Shown: positions 24,701 through 39,700, numbered from the stretch's first letter. The stretch is 64,000 nt of DNA from Ochotona curzoniae (GCF_017591425.1 NW_024466409.1:744001-808000), one strand, 5' to 3'. A program made the numbers and translations. Notes: a model not told the origin generated them from the sequence alone.

Positions 24701-27700
24701 GACTGGATCAAAAAAACAAAACCCATCTATTTATTGTCTAAAAGAGACACACTTCACCAACAAAATTCAGCAGAAACTATATCGCATGGGTTTTGTTTTA
24801 TGTTAGTTTCATCTCTTAAAAAGTTTCTTCTGATTAAATCATTCAATAACTCATAGATCATAGAGTAGCATCATTTTCTTCAAGAAGGTTCTTGATTTTC
24901 AATTCTTCAGCTACACGTTAGTCATTTAATAGCATGTTATTTAACTCCTTGGGGTTGTTAATTTCTTGTTTCTCCCTGATGTTCATTTTGTTTTGTGGCT
25001 CTTCATTTAAAGGGATGTATAGTAGTGTGTAATGGATACTGTCATATCTAGTAACATGTAAATTCAATGTAAATTTCATGTAAATTTCAATTTTTCTTTT
25101 TATTGTTGATTTTGTATTATGACTTTTCATGTAAGGGGATATACAGCAGCTGTGAAATGGAGACTAACATCCAGATGTGAGGATACAATGTAGTATGCAT
25201 TTCTGCTTCCAAAGATGGACTTACAATGAAACTGTTCACTATATCTTGACAATAGGATGCTGGACTCTGCCATTGTCCAGGTCCACAATGATGGACATAT
25301 GACTGTGTATGAAGAACTATATTTTAGTAATGATATAAAGGAACTAGGTGGGGGGAAAGGAATTGGGGAGGGGATAAGGGAAATGCTAGGAATCTATGGA
25401 ACTGTATCATAAAATGATAATAAAAAAAATCCCAACCACCATGTTAAACACCTACCTTCCTGCCAACTATTTTTTAAAAATCATGTTCTCTGAGCAGTTC
25501 AGCTTTGAAAGAACCCAATAAGAGTTCACATTTCAATGTACCCTTTAACAACCCTTGACATTCTTCAGAGCTGAATTCAAGATCATATTAGTTAGCTTCA
25601 GGGTATTATAAACATTTTTCCTTGGTGAAATAAGTAGATTTCAAGACACAGAAGTCAGCTGGAAATCATAAACCACCATCCCTTCTCTCAGAATAAGGCA
25701 AGTCCAGCAGTTGACCTTTAGTGTGGCACTCTGAACTTCTACATAATAGTAGTTTTTGCCAGTTAGGGAGTTAGCTGAACCCTGATATTAGAACAGGACT
25801 GAAGAGCCTGGAGCAGAGCTTGTACTCTTAATGCTTACCAGAATCCCTAAAGGGCAGATAGCTGAAATTTCATCAAGCTTACAAAAACGAGTTCTACAAC
25901 ATTTTTGTGCCTGTTAGCTAATAACGTGCTTCTCTTTCTGTGTGGTGTTTCAGTCTGGGACTTGCTTTCCACTGTAGCATTCTACCAGGTAGGAGAACAC
26001 ATAACTTTACTTACAAGTGACAGAAGTTCCCTGACAATTATAAACTGTCCAAATGGCTTAGAGGGAGAAGTATATCCCCAAGATCTTTTCCTTCTTCTTA
26101 TATTAAAAAAACACTACAGGCAATACAGTCATTTCATAACTTATCAAAACTAAGTTAATGCAAAACAATCTTAAAAAACTGTTCCTAGGGGTCAGCACTG
26201 TGGCACACTGTGGCTGGGATGGCTAGACAGAGAGGCACTCAACAACATCCGTGAGAGCTGGATAGTTGAGCTGGTTAGATGGAACTAAGCTTCAATTCCC
26301 TTCGAAATTTACGAGAGCCAAATGGGATATAGGGCAGACTTAACTAGTCTGCTACACATACTGGCAAACCAGGGTAGGGGTGGGCCTGGTGGGGGTTATT
26401 GTGGGTCACTCTGACTGGGTTGCAGCTCCCACTGGTTTATGTGAGGGCCAAGTATGTGATGGGCAGAGCCAGGCTGGACTGCAACACCCATTGGTTCCAG
26501 TGGAAGCTGGGGCTGAAAACAGAACCAATCCAGCAGTTGCAATCACCAGCTAATCAGTGCGATGGACTGTGCTGGGCCCTATACTTGTTAGTACATATAG
26601 GAATATGGTCTGGGAATACCTCAACCTTTCTTTGGGGACCCCCCCAATCAAACTGCTGGACTCAGAACCCTAACCAAGAAAAGACGGAAGATAGAACCAG
26701 TCAATCAACCACTTCAGCTATATGTTAGTAGCGAAATACTAGACAAATTGAGACTCTATGATGAACTATGTCAATCAACAGCCTCATCATGCCTGGAGTG
26801 GCGAGATTGGCAGCAATCAAAACCACTTCAACAAGGATCTCAAAGCATGCCCCACATCCGGGACCTGGGGTGGGGCTTCTCCCTCAATATTCCCTTTACC
26901 TCAGATATATGAAGGAAATAATATGAAAATAGTGGTGTTATCCACTTTCCTATAGCCCTTGTACCTTTTTACTCCAATTAACAATGTAAAGACTGCCAAA
27001 AATATAAAAAAGAAAAAAAATGTTTCTAGGAGTCAGCACTGTGCACAACCAGTTAAGCCATTGTCTGAGTTGCTGGCATCTAGCAGAGTGCATAGTTACA
27101 TTTCTGATCTAGTTCCCTGCTAATGTGCCTGGGAAAACAGCAAAGTAAGGCCCAAGTGCTTGGGAGACCCAGATGGGATTCCAGATTTCTGCCTACAGCC
27201 AGGATCAGCCCTAGCCCTTGCAGCCTTTGATGAATGAACCAGTGGGTACAGGATCTTGCTCTTTGTCTCATTTTCTGCCATTTTTCGTGTCAAATAAATA
27301 ATTAAATCTTTTTTAAAAATCTGCTTCTAGACAGAAAATGAGGAGAAAGAGCTAAGTGTCCATTTTATTTTGAGGATCAAAGGAGAAACTTACCTAAGAT
27401 GCAAGAGTCTGGGGAAAGACAAAGACTGGGAGGAGCCAAGTGTGTGATCATACTGAGGTTCTGATCTAGGAAGTAAACACAGCCATTAAGGATTGAATCA
27501 CAGCCTAAAAGACTTTTCTCAGGAGCAGGAAATTCTTGCCTCCAAAACAACATCAAAAGCCAAACTGAACCTGCCCTTATTTGATTCACCCATTATAGGA
27601 AGAACAATTGATAAAACACTGTTTTGGTTTCACCAAATCTTTTCATAAAAATTCTATTGCATTCTTAAAAGTGTTCAAGACATACAGAATAACAAAGATT

Positions 27701-30700
27701 GTCACCCAACAAATTCCTCAAATAATTCCAACCACTAGGAAAAGTCAAACCTGAGTGAGATCACAGGGAGGGGTGGCAATGAGAGCAGTTTCTTGAACTG
27801 ATGTGTGCTTATCACTTCCCCATCGAAGTTCACTTCCCACATCCTGGAGCCAGGGCGTGCGCAATAGATCAGAGGTTGCTGGCTTCCGGAACATCTTCCA
27901 GGAAAGAAACAGGCTCCAAATTCTCCATCTCTTTCCTTGTTTCCAATTTTCCAAAACTTTTCTCTAACATCCAGAAAGGAGAAGAAAGCATGCTTAGTTA
28001 CAAAAGGGTTCAAAACAAATCATGACTGGATTTGAACTGTAATACTGCAATAAGGTGGAGTAATCCACCATGAGGGGGTGGTACAGGGAGGGGTTGGGAG
28101 AACTCCAGAGCCTATGAAACAGTGTCATAAAATGAAATGTAATAAAAAAAAAAAGGGAGGGGGTGGTTCAAAACAAACAAGCAAACAAACAAACTCAGCT
28201 TTAAAACTCGGCCAGGCATTAAGAACCCACTTGCAATGTCCTCTCCCTCATTCACATTAGCAAACCACTGACAAGAACCACAGAACTGAAGGTTCAGGAT
28301 AGGGCTCTGGCTCTGTTTTGCCATTAGCTATCTCTGTGACATGTAAATGTTCAGTTTATTATCTACAGAATAAGGGGCTCAGAGTTATGTGAAGGCCCTT
28401 TAAAAAAAAGACAATCTATTTTTTAAAGCAACAAAATATCAATATATGTACATGATACCATTGTACAGAGATTGTCCAACATAATCCCAAACTAAAAACA
28501 AATAAAAGAAGTAAGCCATGTGACTGGGTACAAGATCAACACTTAAAATCAAGAAGACTGTCCTTTGCAAATCTAAGAATGTGTGCCATCCCATCTTAGC
28601 ACTGGTAGTCTTCTGGATACACTACTAATATCTCTCTCTAATCTTGCCTTTCAATCACTCCCTCAGCACAAACATCTCAGAAACTCCTCACTCTTCCCTC
28701 AAAATGCCACGTCTTCTAAAACCTGTTACTTTAGAATTATCTGAGTTAAACGTACCAAAGATCTGGACAGACACGTGGGATGTGAACATAGAAAGTCACA
28801 GGGAGGGCCCGGCGGCGTGGCCTAGCTGCTAAAGTCCTCGCCTTGAACGCCAGGATCCCATATGGGCACTGGTTCTAATCCTGGCAGCTCCACTTCTCAT
28901 CTACCTCCCTGCTTGTGGCCCGGGAAAGCAGTCGAGGACGGCCCAATGCCTTGGGATCCTGCACCCGTGTGGGAGACCTGGAGGAGGTTCCTGGCTCCTG
29001 GCTCCTGATCGGCACAGCACTGGCCGTTGCACTCACTTGGGGAATGAATCACGGACAGAAGATCTTCCTCTCTATCTCTCCAGCTCTCTGTATATCTGAC
29101 TGTGTAATAAAAACAAATAAATCTTAAAAAAAAAAAAGAAAGAAAGAAAGTCACAGGGAGAATGAGATCTCTTCCTAAAAACTCCTGCTATCTATTCTTC
29201 GTGACTTACCTCCATCACCTTCTCTCTGAGAACTGTCCTAACTCCCATATGAACCACAAGCTTCTGACGCGATGATTTCACAGTACTTACCACATTAGAT
29301 ACATCAATGATGTCTATCTGAACAGTAGATGATGACTTTACAGGACAAAGGGCATTTTTTATTCCTCTCGAGTTGAATGCATTAGTGTATAGGACAGCGC
29401 CTGGCCCCCAGAAAGTACTGAACACACGGCCAGTGCTCTATAAACTCCATCTCTTCTACTGCAGAGTAATCTAATACCCTCACTAGAATGAGTTTACTAC
29501 ATGACCTCAGATAATCCCACAAATATTCTTCTATTTACTTTGCAAATAAAATACAGCATTTGCTTTATTGTGAGAACACAATATGAAACTGTTTTGAAAC
29601 ACATAGAATAAGAAAGGAATAATGGCCTTAATCCTTATTTTCCTTATTTGGAAAATACAATATATTTCTTATTTGATTTACATCTGCCCTTATGCCTTGA
29701 TACTAAAAATCTAGAAGGGCACAATAAATGCTTGAGTGGAAAATGTAGTCAACTCATTTTCTTCGTCTATACTCATGAATGCTTTCTTTGTTTTCAAAAA
29801 ATATGTGACAGGCACTGTTAAGTATTTTCATATCCATGATTTTTGTTAGTCCTGAAGCTATCACTATATTCTAGCCAGGGAAACTGACCTTCAGCAAGGT
29901 TGGAGGGGAGACAGAACTAGAACATGACACCACATCCTCAGGTTCTACTATCCATCATCCTATTATAGCATGGCTCTTCACTCTACTCACAATACTGACC
30001 TTGTTCATTCCCAGTACTGACAAAAAGTGCACAATGGACAGCAGGAGAAGCAAATTTTTATCATTTTGGTTAATTATTAGGAATCCTGACATCTTTTTTT
30101 TTTTTTTCTTAAATGCTACTTGTTGGAAGAAAACAATGGTAGAAACAAATAAAAAACCCAACTTTTCAATACAAATGAATTTTTAAATTATTGTACCATC
30201 CCTGAAAACTGCATTCCAGCTAACAAACAATGGGTAAATCTAAAAGATGTTGCTTTTCAACAAGTTCTCTGTTTCTGTCTCCTAACTCTGGCTACACCCT
30301 ATGTGAAACAGGTACATTTGGATTCATGATATATATTTCTGTTGATTCATGGTTAGTTAATTTACCTCTCAGTGTCACATAAGAAGGATCGAGTAAGTGA
30401 AGATATAAGTAGTCTTCCATCCAAATAATCTAACTGGACAACACTGGAGTCTACTGTTGTTATTGTCTGAACAGGAAATATCACAAAGGAAGCAGCTCCC
30501 TAAAAGGGACATGAGAAGGAAATGAAGTAGATTTTATCTTATGATACATATACATAACCTCTTCCTCTTTATCATCTGAATAAAAACAACTTGAATAGCA
30601 AAATCAAATTTTTAAACAGGCTAGAACTTAATTTTCTTATCAGGGCATCACAGTTTCCCTCAAAAGTTTTATGACATAACTTGGCACAGGAGAAAAGTAA

Positions 30701-33700
30701 TGCTCTCCTTGTGATGATCTAATCTGACAGTACTGAGTGGAAAAGCAAGTTTTAGGACATGGCAGAGAATTTTCCACCATTAAATACTACTTTGGGAAAA
30801 AGACATTATATGTAAGGTAGCAATTTTACTCCAGGTCAAAAACATCAGGAGGGGCACAGTGGCACAGCTGGTAACACTACAGGCCTGCAGCATCAGCATC
30901 CCAAATGGGTGCTAGTTCTAGTCCCAGCTGTTCTCCACTTCTGATACAGCTCCTTGCTTATGGCCTGGAAAAGCAGGGAAGGATAGCTCAACATTTGGGA
31001 CTCTGCATCCAGATGGAAGAAATTCCTGGCACCCAGTTTTGGACCAGCTCTAGCCATTGCAGCCATGTGAGTGTGAGCCAGTCGATTGAAGATCTCTGTC
31101 TCTAACTGATATAAACACACACACATACATATGTACGGTAATAAATAATAACTTTAATGGATATTGATAACAAGGTCGGAATAAATTAATGTTTTCATTC
31201 AAATAATTTAGCCAAGAGGCTGGCATCATGGCAGAGTAGACCAAGCTGCTGCCTGGAATGCTGGTATTCCATATGAGTGATAGCTGAAGTCTCAGTTTCT
31301 CCACTTTTGATCCAGTTCCCTGCTAAGGTACCTGGGAAAAGCAATAGCTTTTCCCCTGATATCCATGTGGGAAATTTGCATGGAGTTCTAGACTCCTGGC
31401 TTCAGACTGGTGTAGGTCTGGGCATTAAAGATATTTGGAGAATCAACCAAGAGATAAGATTCTCTCTCTTTCTCTTTTTCTTTCCATATCACCATCCATC
31501 CTCTCAATCCGCCTCTCATCTCTGTAATTCTGCTTCTCAAAAATAAACTAAGCAATCTTTTAAAATAATGTATCCAAGTTCAGCACTGTGGCACAGCAGA
31601 GCAGCCAGCTCTCAAATCAGTGCCCATATGTGATATTAGTGTCACAGGAGGTGGCTTTACCTGCTGCTCCACAATGCCAGCCCCCAAGAGGGCAGGTTTT
31701 AAGGGAACTCATTTGTCTGTATAACATACTGGAGTCCGTTTCAGCTTGATTCTGCTACAGAGTGGCATCTGCAAGCTAAGTTTCATAATTTTCCATTTTC
31801 TGTTGCAATATTTTGGTCAGGTTCAGTCCTGGCCATTGCAGCCATTTTAAGGAGTAAACCAATGGATAGAAGATCTCCCTCTCTCTCTCCCTAGTTCTCA
31901 TTCTGTGTAAACTGTTGTTCAAATAAATTAATAAATCTTCAATTAAAAAAATAACCTGCCAGGGATGGGTGGGAGGCTGGGTGGGGCTTCTCCCTTTATC
32001 TCTCTCCTTACCCCAGATACAGAAAATAATAATAATAATAATAATAGGGAAAAAAATAACCTGTAGGACCCAGCAGTGTGGCCTAGCTGCTAAAGTCCTC
32101 GCCTTGAACACCAGGATCCCATATCGGCACCAGTTCTAATCCCAGCAGCTCCACTTCCCATCCAGCTCCCTGCTTGTGGCCTGGGAAAGCAGTGGAGGAC
32201 AGCCCAAAGCCTTGGGACCCTGCACCCATGTGGGAGACCTGGAGGAGGTTCCTGGCTCCTGGCTCCTGATTGGCACAGCACCGGCCGTTGCGCTTCACTT
32301 GGGGAATGAAGAGCTCCCTCTCTGTCTCTCCTCCTCTTTGTATATCTGATTTTCCAACAAAGATAAATAAATCTTTAAAAATAAATAAATAACCTGTAGA
32401 CTTGGCTCCATATCAGCCCCCCTTCCAAGTACTACAGTAGATAAATTCACATGCTTTCACTGAAAGCTTCACAATTCTACACCTTACATGCAAGCATACA
32501 TGTAAAGATTGGACTGGTTCTCACCTTTCCTTGCTTAGAAGTGTTGAGTTTGATGGCAGAAACTTTCCCCACGTGATCACCTATAAACACTCTAAGAAGA
32601 GCTGTGTCCCAACAGAGCGCTGTAACTTTCCGGCCCTTGTGTTCTGAAGACACATAAATGCGTTCTGGTTTCCCGCGACGCTCTTGATTTAACTCCCAAA
32701 CAACTACAAGGCCTTGACTGAGAATTGAGGCACAGAAGCAAGTTTTTGACAAAGGTGAAAAAGGTACAATTTAGTTGCATCATAGTATCAACTATATAAA
32801 GCACATATGCAAATTCCTGCTCTGCAGAAAAAAGGAAGTAAAAAGCCAAGGTACGATTGTCTTGCTTTATCCACTTGACCTTTGTAACAGAACTTAAATG
32901 CTTTAAATTAACTCTGTTCTGCTTTCTCTAACAAAGTCTTTACAATGTCAGTGCCTCAAGTGAGCAACTTTGCACAATCACGAGGGTGATCAGCTGTCCA
33001 TCCTGGGTTACTGCACAAGGAGCACAGGAATTTCATTAACAACATCGTCACAGTCAAGCAGGAGTCACTGATCACCCTAAAACTTCTGTTCATGAAATTG
33101 CATTTAATTTAAAAGTCTCTCACCTGGTGGCCACAGCAACATAATCATCATCATGTAAACAACAGGCAACCTGAGAAATTGCACCTTCCTAGAGCACAAA
33201 AGGAAACAATTTCTAACTCTTAAGTTTTCCATTCGTCTACCCCAAATGATAATTTACACTGCAAGGAGAAGTTTGCACTTCTCCCAGGCACCCAGAATGG
33301 TGTGTGACAGGGCTGCTCTTAGTCTTACCTTATGTGAAAGCAGCAGCCTGTGTTTCCAACCTTCTCTCTGAATAAGATGGAGTCCTCCTCCAGAACTGCC
33401 CAAAGCCAGCCACTTCCGAGACACGGCTATACTCGTGCACTAAACATGTGAAAGAGAGGGAGATAATCATGACATGCAGCCAGACAGACAAGGAAATGGC
33501 AACAAATACTGAGGATTTGTCCTTGAGCTTCCTCTCCCTACTCATCAACGCAACATAAAGGTATTCCTGACTCCAGATGAGTGAACACTGCACTATTATA
33601 TAACTGAAACTCAAAAAAGGCACAATTGTATAAATGAGTAACTTGCCCTTGGTAAAGGTTGTTAATAGCACCATTCATGCTCTGTATAATTTGGCTGGGT

Positions 33701-36700
33701 CATTCCAGTGCTGACTCCGACAGCAGAAGACACAAGAATAAAACACCCACACTAGACATTTGTTCATTCAAATCATTTCTTGTCCATACACTCAGCTCTC
33801 AGAGCCGGGTAAGACTATGTAGAGCAGAGATGTAAGTCACTGTACTGTCCCATCTCCCTTCCCCATCAGCCTGTTGCTTCCTTTTTGTATCCACCAAAGA
33901 AATCTAGGGCCACACTGTGCTCCATTCCCTGTGGCAAAAATCACACAAGATTTTCACAGCCCTCTTTGTCTTTGTTGCTTTCTAATATAAAAGCAAGAAA
34001 ATCTAGGGTGTTTGCTTTTCCAGATTCCACTGCCGTATATGGCTCAACAGCAGCTGAGAGAACTAAGCCCTTCTGGAGGCTACTTGGGAAGTTTTACTTG
34101 GGAAGTTTTTATAAGAGCAGAGTCTGCAGGAAAGAAAACTCTTGCCCTTGGCCCAGTCATTCTTGACTGAGAGGCTAATGAGGACATTAAGTGGGATAAC
34201 GATTACTATGTCACATCTGTGATTACATGCTGACACATGGAAACTAGCAGGACAGGAAGGAAGGCAAGTCTGGGTCCTTGGTAATACAGCTGGGCCACAG
34301 TACTACACCTAAACCCTCAACTGCCAAGTAAGTACAGATGCCTTCATTGCTTAAGCCACTGTAACTTCAATAACCTGTAGTGAAAAACATCCTGGTATCA
34401 ACCCACACAATCATATCTCACATCATATTATCTTCCCTTTTCTCAGAGGTGAGAAAGGTGCTTTGGGATGGGAGTGAACGTGTAGGAAAGAGACTATTTT
34501 AGAATTGGTTATACAATTTCATTCTTTACTGTGCCATTCCTAGGTAATCAGGGCACATATTTCTTTATACAGAGCTAACAGACTTTTGCTTTGTTCCCTA
34601 AAACACAGGTTACAATTCCCTGTTTTGGAATGAGTTTAGCAAAGCTGAAGTGGTTCGTGTGGTTCAAAATGTAATGGGATGGGGCATTATTATGGCTCTG
34701 TGGATTAAGCCACAGCCTGTGATGCCAACATACTGTCTAAGTGCGGGTTCCTGTCCCACCTACTCCGCTTTCAATCCTACTCCTTGCCAATTGCCTGGGA
34801 AGTCAGCAGATAAAAAGGCCTAAGGATTTAGGCCCATGCCATGCAGGAGACCTTGAAGAAGTTCCTGACTCCCGGCTTTCAAGTGGCCCAGGCCAGGCTG
34901 TTGTGTCTATCTGGGAATGCTATGGATACCAACCAGCAGATGGAAAGTAACTCTGTCCCTCCCTGTTTCTCTTTAGCTCTGCCTTTCAAATTAAAATAAA
35001 ATACATTTTATTTATTTATTTATTTATTTGAAAGGCAAAGTTACTGAGAGAAAGCAAAAGACACATAGACCCTTAGGCCTATCAACAAGGAGATGCCAGG
35101 TTCATGCACTCCATGGGTGGGGAGATCTGGCAGAGCTGGAGTTGCTTGGCCCAGCCTGAGAAGTGGGTGCTGGATTCGTGAGCCCATGGGTGGGCAATCT
35201 GGTGGGGTTTGGGTTACCATGCTCAAGCCCTTGGGCCCAACTACAACGGGGGTGGCTAGGTTCATGAGCCCCAGAGGTGGGGAATCTGGCAGGGCTCAGG
35301 TACCGGCACAGGCCCTTCGGCCCATCTGCAACAGGGGTGGCTGAGTTTGTGAGTCCCAGGGGTGGGGGATCTAGTGGGGCTCAGGTCGCCTGGCCCGGGT
35401 CTCTTGGCCCACCTGCAAGGTGGATGCTGGGTTTGTGAGCCCTGGGGGTGGGAGATCCAGTGGGGTTTGGGTGACTTGGCCTGCGCCTCTTGGCCCACCT
35501 GCAAGAATATGTCCTCCTCAGTGAAAAAGGTGGAGCAGTGGATTCAGATCCTGATGCACATGGAGAATATGGCAGCCTATTTGGTACCATAGCAGAAGGA
35601 GAAAAGAGCAAATTGGATGAGTACCCCAGCCAAATGATGACAGCAAGGATCTGGATGAATGGAGACTTGAGGTTGACCATGTCAGCCAGTGCACATTGGG
35701 AGGGCTGCATCATCCTTGGATTGGTGAAATCGACAGCATCTCAGAACTATCCAAACCACCTGAGCAGAAACCTCGGAATGTGCATGTATCAGGACCCTGG
35801 GATGATATCAGGTGGTGGTTCCCCATCCCTGGGCACTAGGACATTTGACAAGCGGAGTGTGGCTTCCCCCTTTATCTCTGTCCTTTTCCCAGAAACAAAA
35901 AGAAATCAGCAGATTTGAGAAAAATGATTTTACCCATTTGTTTCTAATCCTCAATACTTTCCATCCTAATTAACTATGTAATTATCATGAAATACAAAAT
36001 TTTTTAAAAAGACACATAGAGATCTCCTATCTATTGATTCATTCCCCAAATGGTTGCAATGGCTGTAGTTGCGCCAGTCTGAAGCCAGAAACCAGGAGGT
36101 TCTTCCAGGTCTTCCACATGGACACAGGTACCCAAAGCCTTGGGCTATTCTCCACTGCTTCCCCAGGTTATAAGCAAGGAGCTGAACTGGAAATGGAGCA
36201 GCTGGCACATGAACCAGCACATATATGGTATGCTGGTGCCTCAGGCAAAAACTTAGCCTGCTGAGCCATGGTGCCAACTCTAAATCTTTTACTTTATGAC
36301 AGAAAACAACAAAATCACTGAGAGAGAAAAATGAAGCAATTGAGATCATGAATTCCAGGGGAGAAGAAGAATTCATACAACAGCTCTAAGATAAATCATG
36401 CTTTTTCTAAGGAGGGTATGACTAAGACAGATAAGACTACCCAAGATTCCACAAAACATAAGAAATTAGAAGGCAGAGACCCATGTAACAAGAGCACAAA
36501 AATACAAAAATGAAACTGGTAACAAGTTCCAAAGCTCACCCTTAGGCGACTGGAGTCTAGCCTCAGGGCTGAAAGTAATGGATCCAAAGACTCAAACTCT
36601 GCCAGGACATGGCTGTAGGACTCCGCTATCACTGGCACAGAAGTCATTTAATCAGAAGGTTGAAGCTCGTTCCCCGATAGGCTCTGTTTCTTCAGTTGAA

Positions 36701-39700
36701 CGAAACCTGCAAACATATAAAAAGCTCACCAGTCATTCCAACACTCATGTATTCAACGAATTCATGGCATCCACAGAAAACTGAGAAACATGAGCAAGGA
36801 TTCTCACTCCGGAGGTGCTGTACACCTTAGGTGGAAAGAAAACACATACAGACACATTGTATGCAACAGTATGCTTGAACTCCGGTCTAACACTCCCAGA
36901 GCATTTGGTTCAGGTTCTCGGGGTCTTCCATAATTCTATCCCACTGGTTTACCTGATATCAGAGTCTATGAAATGAACCCTAGTTAAACCATCACATTGA
37001 GGGGCCGGAGTCTGACACCTGCCCTCAGCTCTTGATCCCTGCTTCCCGCTAGTGCAGACGCTGAGAGCAGCAATGACTGCTCAAGTCACTGGGTTCTTGC
37101 AAGCGTATGGGAGACTGGGATTGCATTCCTGGCTTCCAGTTTCAATCTCCGTCTCCAGGACCCTTGTGGGTAATTGGGGGGGTAAATCAGCAGACACAAG
37201 TTTTTTTCTCCCTTTCTCTCTCTTTCTCTAGATAAAATAACTAAAAATTTACTTTCATAAAAACTTTAAAGAAACAAAACTAGACAAATTACTCTGAGGT
37301 AAAACAGCAACTCCACTGCACTTTTTTGAATTGCAAATCGTCTCGTTTTGAGAAGTGGCTCACAAAATGTGATCTTCTAGAAAGGCCTCAAGTTATAAAC
37401 CGTTTCGAGCCTTCTCCTACAGGCTAGCAGGGGTTTAGTAGTATGTTCAATGAGTAAGTATGTTGAATGAGTGCACCTACTAGGTGGGACATAAAGTGCA
37501 GAGAACAAAGGCAAAAAGAATACGAGGCTCACCAACAGAAATAAGGTAGGAACCAAGAGAAATGAGAATACTAGGTCCAAAACGCTAACTTACCAATGAA
37601 GGAATTTATAAACTAATAGAAGAGTGATCTGTTTGACTAATCTAACATGCACATCTTTTTGTTCCATGACACTGATTTCCAGCAAAAATAACTAAAATTT
37701 AAAGCAATTCCACCCATTACTGCTAACTTTTCCCAGTCCTTAGCTGCCTGTCAAGCTAATAACGGTACGGAAGACTTCAAAAATAATTGCTAGACTTAAT
37801 CATTTTTATATTGCTTATGCATTGTTTTGTTGGGCTCTAATACTCCAGAAACACTGTATTCACTCATTTATTTATAATAGGCTTTCTTTACAAACAAATA
37901 AATCAATAATTTAAAAAAATATTTTTCATTTACCTGAAAGAGAGAGAGCGAGAGAGAGATATGAATCTCCTACGAATGATTTGCTGCCCAAATGCCAAAA
38001 ATAGCCCAGACTGGGCAAAACCAAAGTATCAAGCACTGACCTGCTTCTGGGTTTCCAATGTGGGTGGCAGCGGACCGAATTCTATTTTTTTTTTTTAAGA
38101 TTTATTTATTTTTATTGGAAAGGCAGATATACAGAAAGGAGGAGAGACAGAGAGGAAGATCTTCTATCCGATGATTCACTCCCCAAGCAGCTGCAACAGC
38201 TGGAGCTGAGCCAATCCGAAGCCAGGAGCCAGGAGCTCTTCCAGGTCTCCCACGTGGGTGCAGGATCCCAAAGCTTTGGGCCGTCCTCTACTGCTTTCCC
38301 AGGCCACAAGCAGGGAGGTAGATGAGAAGTGGAGCTGCCGGGATTAAAACCGGCGTCCATATGGGATCCTGGTGTGTTCAAGGCGAGGACTTTAGCTGCT
38401 ATGCCACACCGCTGGGCCCAGGAATACATTGTTAAAAGGAAATACATAAATATAAATATAAATACTCCTTTGTATGCCTATACTCAAAACATTTGAGAAT
38501 TCCTGATCAGAACCACCTTTCCTGAGTCTAGTCACCTATTCATTTTATAAATTATTCAGTAAAATAATAGGCAGTCACAATGATAAGAACTAGACAAGTA
38601 AGATAATTCCAGAAATCATTAAGTTTACAACCAAACAGGGAGTATAGGACAAATGCTACACACACACACACACACACACACACGCAGCTCTTTTAAGAGA
38701 AACAAAAGCCAAGTGCTTTGTTAGAACATAAAGGTTAGAGGGTCACGTTGAGTTATAGGGAACTGCAGACAACGTGGTAAAGGGAAGAGGCAGCGGCACA
38801 GAGCAGGCCTATCAGAAAGAAAAGGGAAGGACAGCAGATAGGGCAGAAATAAGCAAAGATATGGAGACAGAAACTAGAAGGATACATTGAAACTTACTAA
38901 TTTAGCTTGGGGTTGGAACACAGGAAAATGGAGATTCTTTTTTTCTTTGTTAAGATTTATTTTATTTTTATTGGAAAGTCAAATACACAGAGAGAAAGAG
39001 AGACAAAGAGGAAGATCTTCCACCAGATGATTTACTCCCCAAGCAGTCGCAGTGGCTGGAGCTGAGCCAATCCAAAGCCAAGAGCTTCTTCCAGGTCTCC
39101 CCACATGGGTGCAGGGTCCCAAAGCTTTAAGCCATCCTTGGCGGCTTTCCCAGGCCACAAGCAGGGAGCTGGATGGGAAGGGGAGCCGCTGGGATTAGAA
39201 CCGGCGCCCATATGGGATCCCAGCACATCCAGGGCGAGGACTTTAGCTGCTAGGCTACTGTGCCGGGCCCAATAATGGATATTCTAAAGATAAAGCTAGA
39301 ATGGTCATTGCAATCCAAGTTACAAGATATAGAACCTCAAACCGGGGATCCTAACAGAACATAAACTTCATTTAGTAGGCATCAGCATGGCACTGAAAGA
39401 TTTGGTGTTGGGGGCAGAGGTACACAAGTGCCATCAAATGTGGGTAGGAGCTGGAAAACAAGGAACTCTAGAAAAGGAGTGGGTGAGGAGGAAGCATAGA
39501 CCAGGCAGTTCAGTTCAAGTCTCGTGGGAAAGGGGAAAACTTCTGACTTTCTAAACAGAGAGGACTTGAAAAACAGAACAGAACGGTAGCAAAACAACAG
39601 TATCTCTTCCACTTGTGATCTTCAAATAAAATCCTTAGATGAACAGGCCATTTCGCCTCGTTCTTAATGAGGACAGAAAGTTCTGGAAGTTATGATTCAA

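Larger units (their letters stand above)
22440..25430 (+). mobile_element. LINE-1 with 5' UTR and ORF1 but almost no ORF2
   Basis: Starts near a YY1-type CAAGATGGCGG (22474-22484), the hallmark of an L1 5' end. It carries about 1.15 kb of 5' UTR, then ORF1 (23601-24540), then about 150 bases matching the start of L1 ORF2 (from the ATG near 24619). At about 24780 it passes abruptly into a non-coding part, followed by a G-rich polypurine stretch (25348-25380) and an A-rich end. A full L1 would need about 3.8 kb of ORF2 here. It could be a HAL1-like (ORF1-only) element, or an L1 with internal deletion or rearrangement. A short minus-strand stretch at about 24918-24960 (LNNMLLND) resembles L1 ORF2 and hints at an inverted fragment, but that is weak. 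Confidence 0.85.

Noticed and set aside
35490..35918. 142-codon ORF
   Set aside because: Lies in an L1 3' UTR-like segment beside a tandem repeat; no protein family, no splice context.
204..36647. HPS5 as a decayed pseudogene
   Set aside because: All twenty exons keep splice sites, phase and reading frame; the only oddity is the exon 11 donor.
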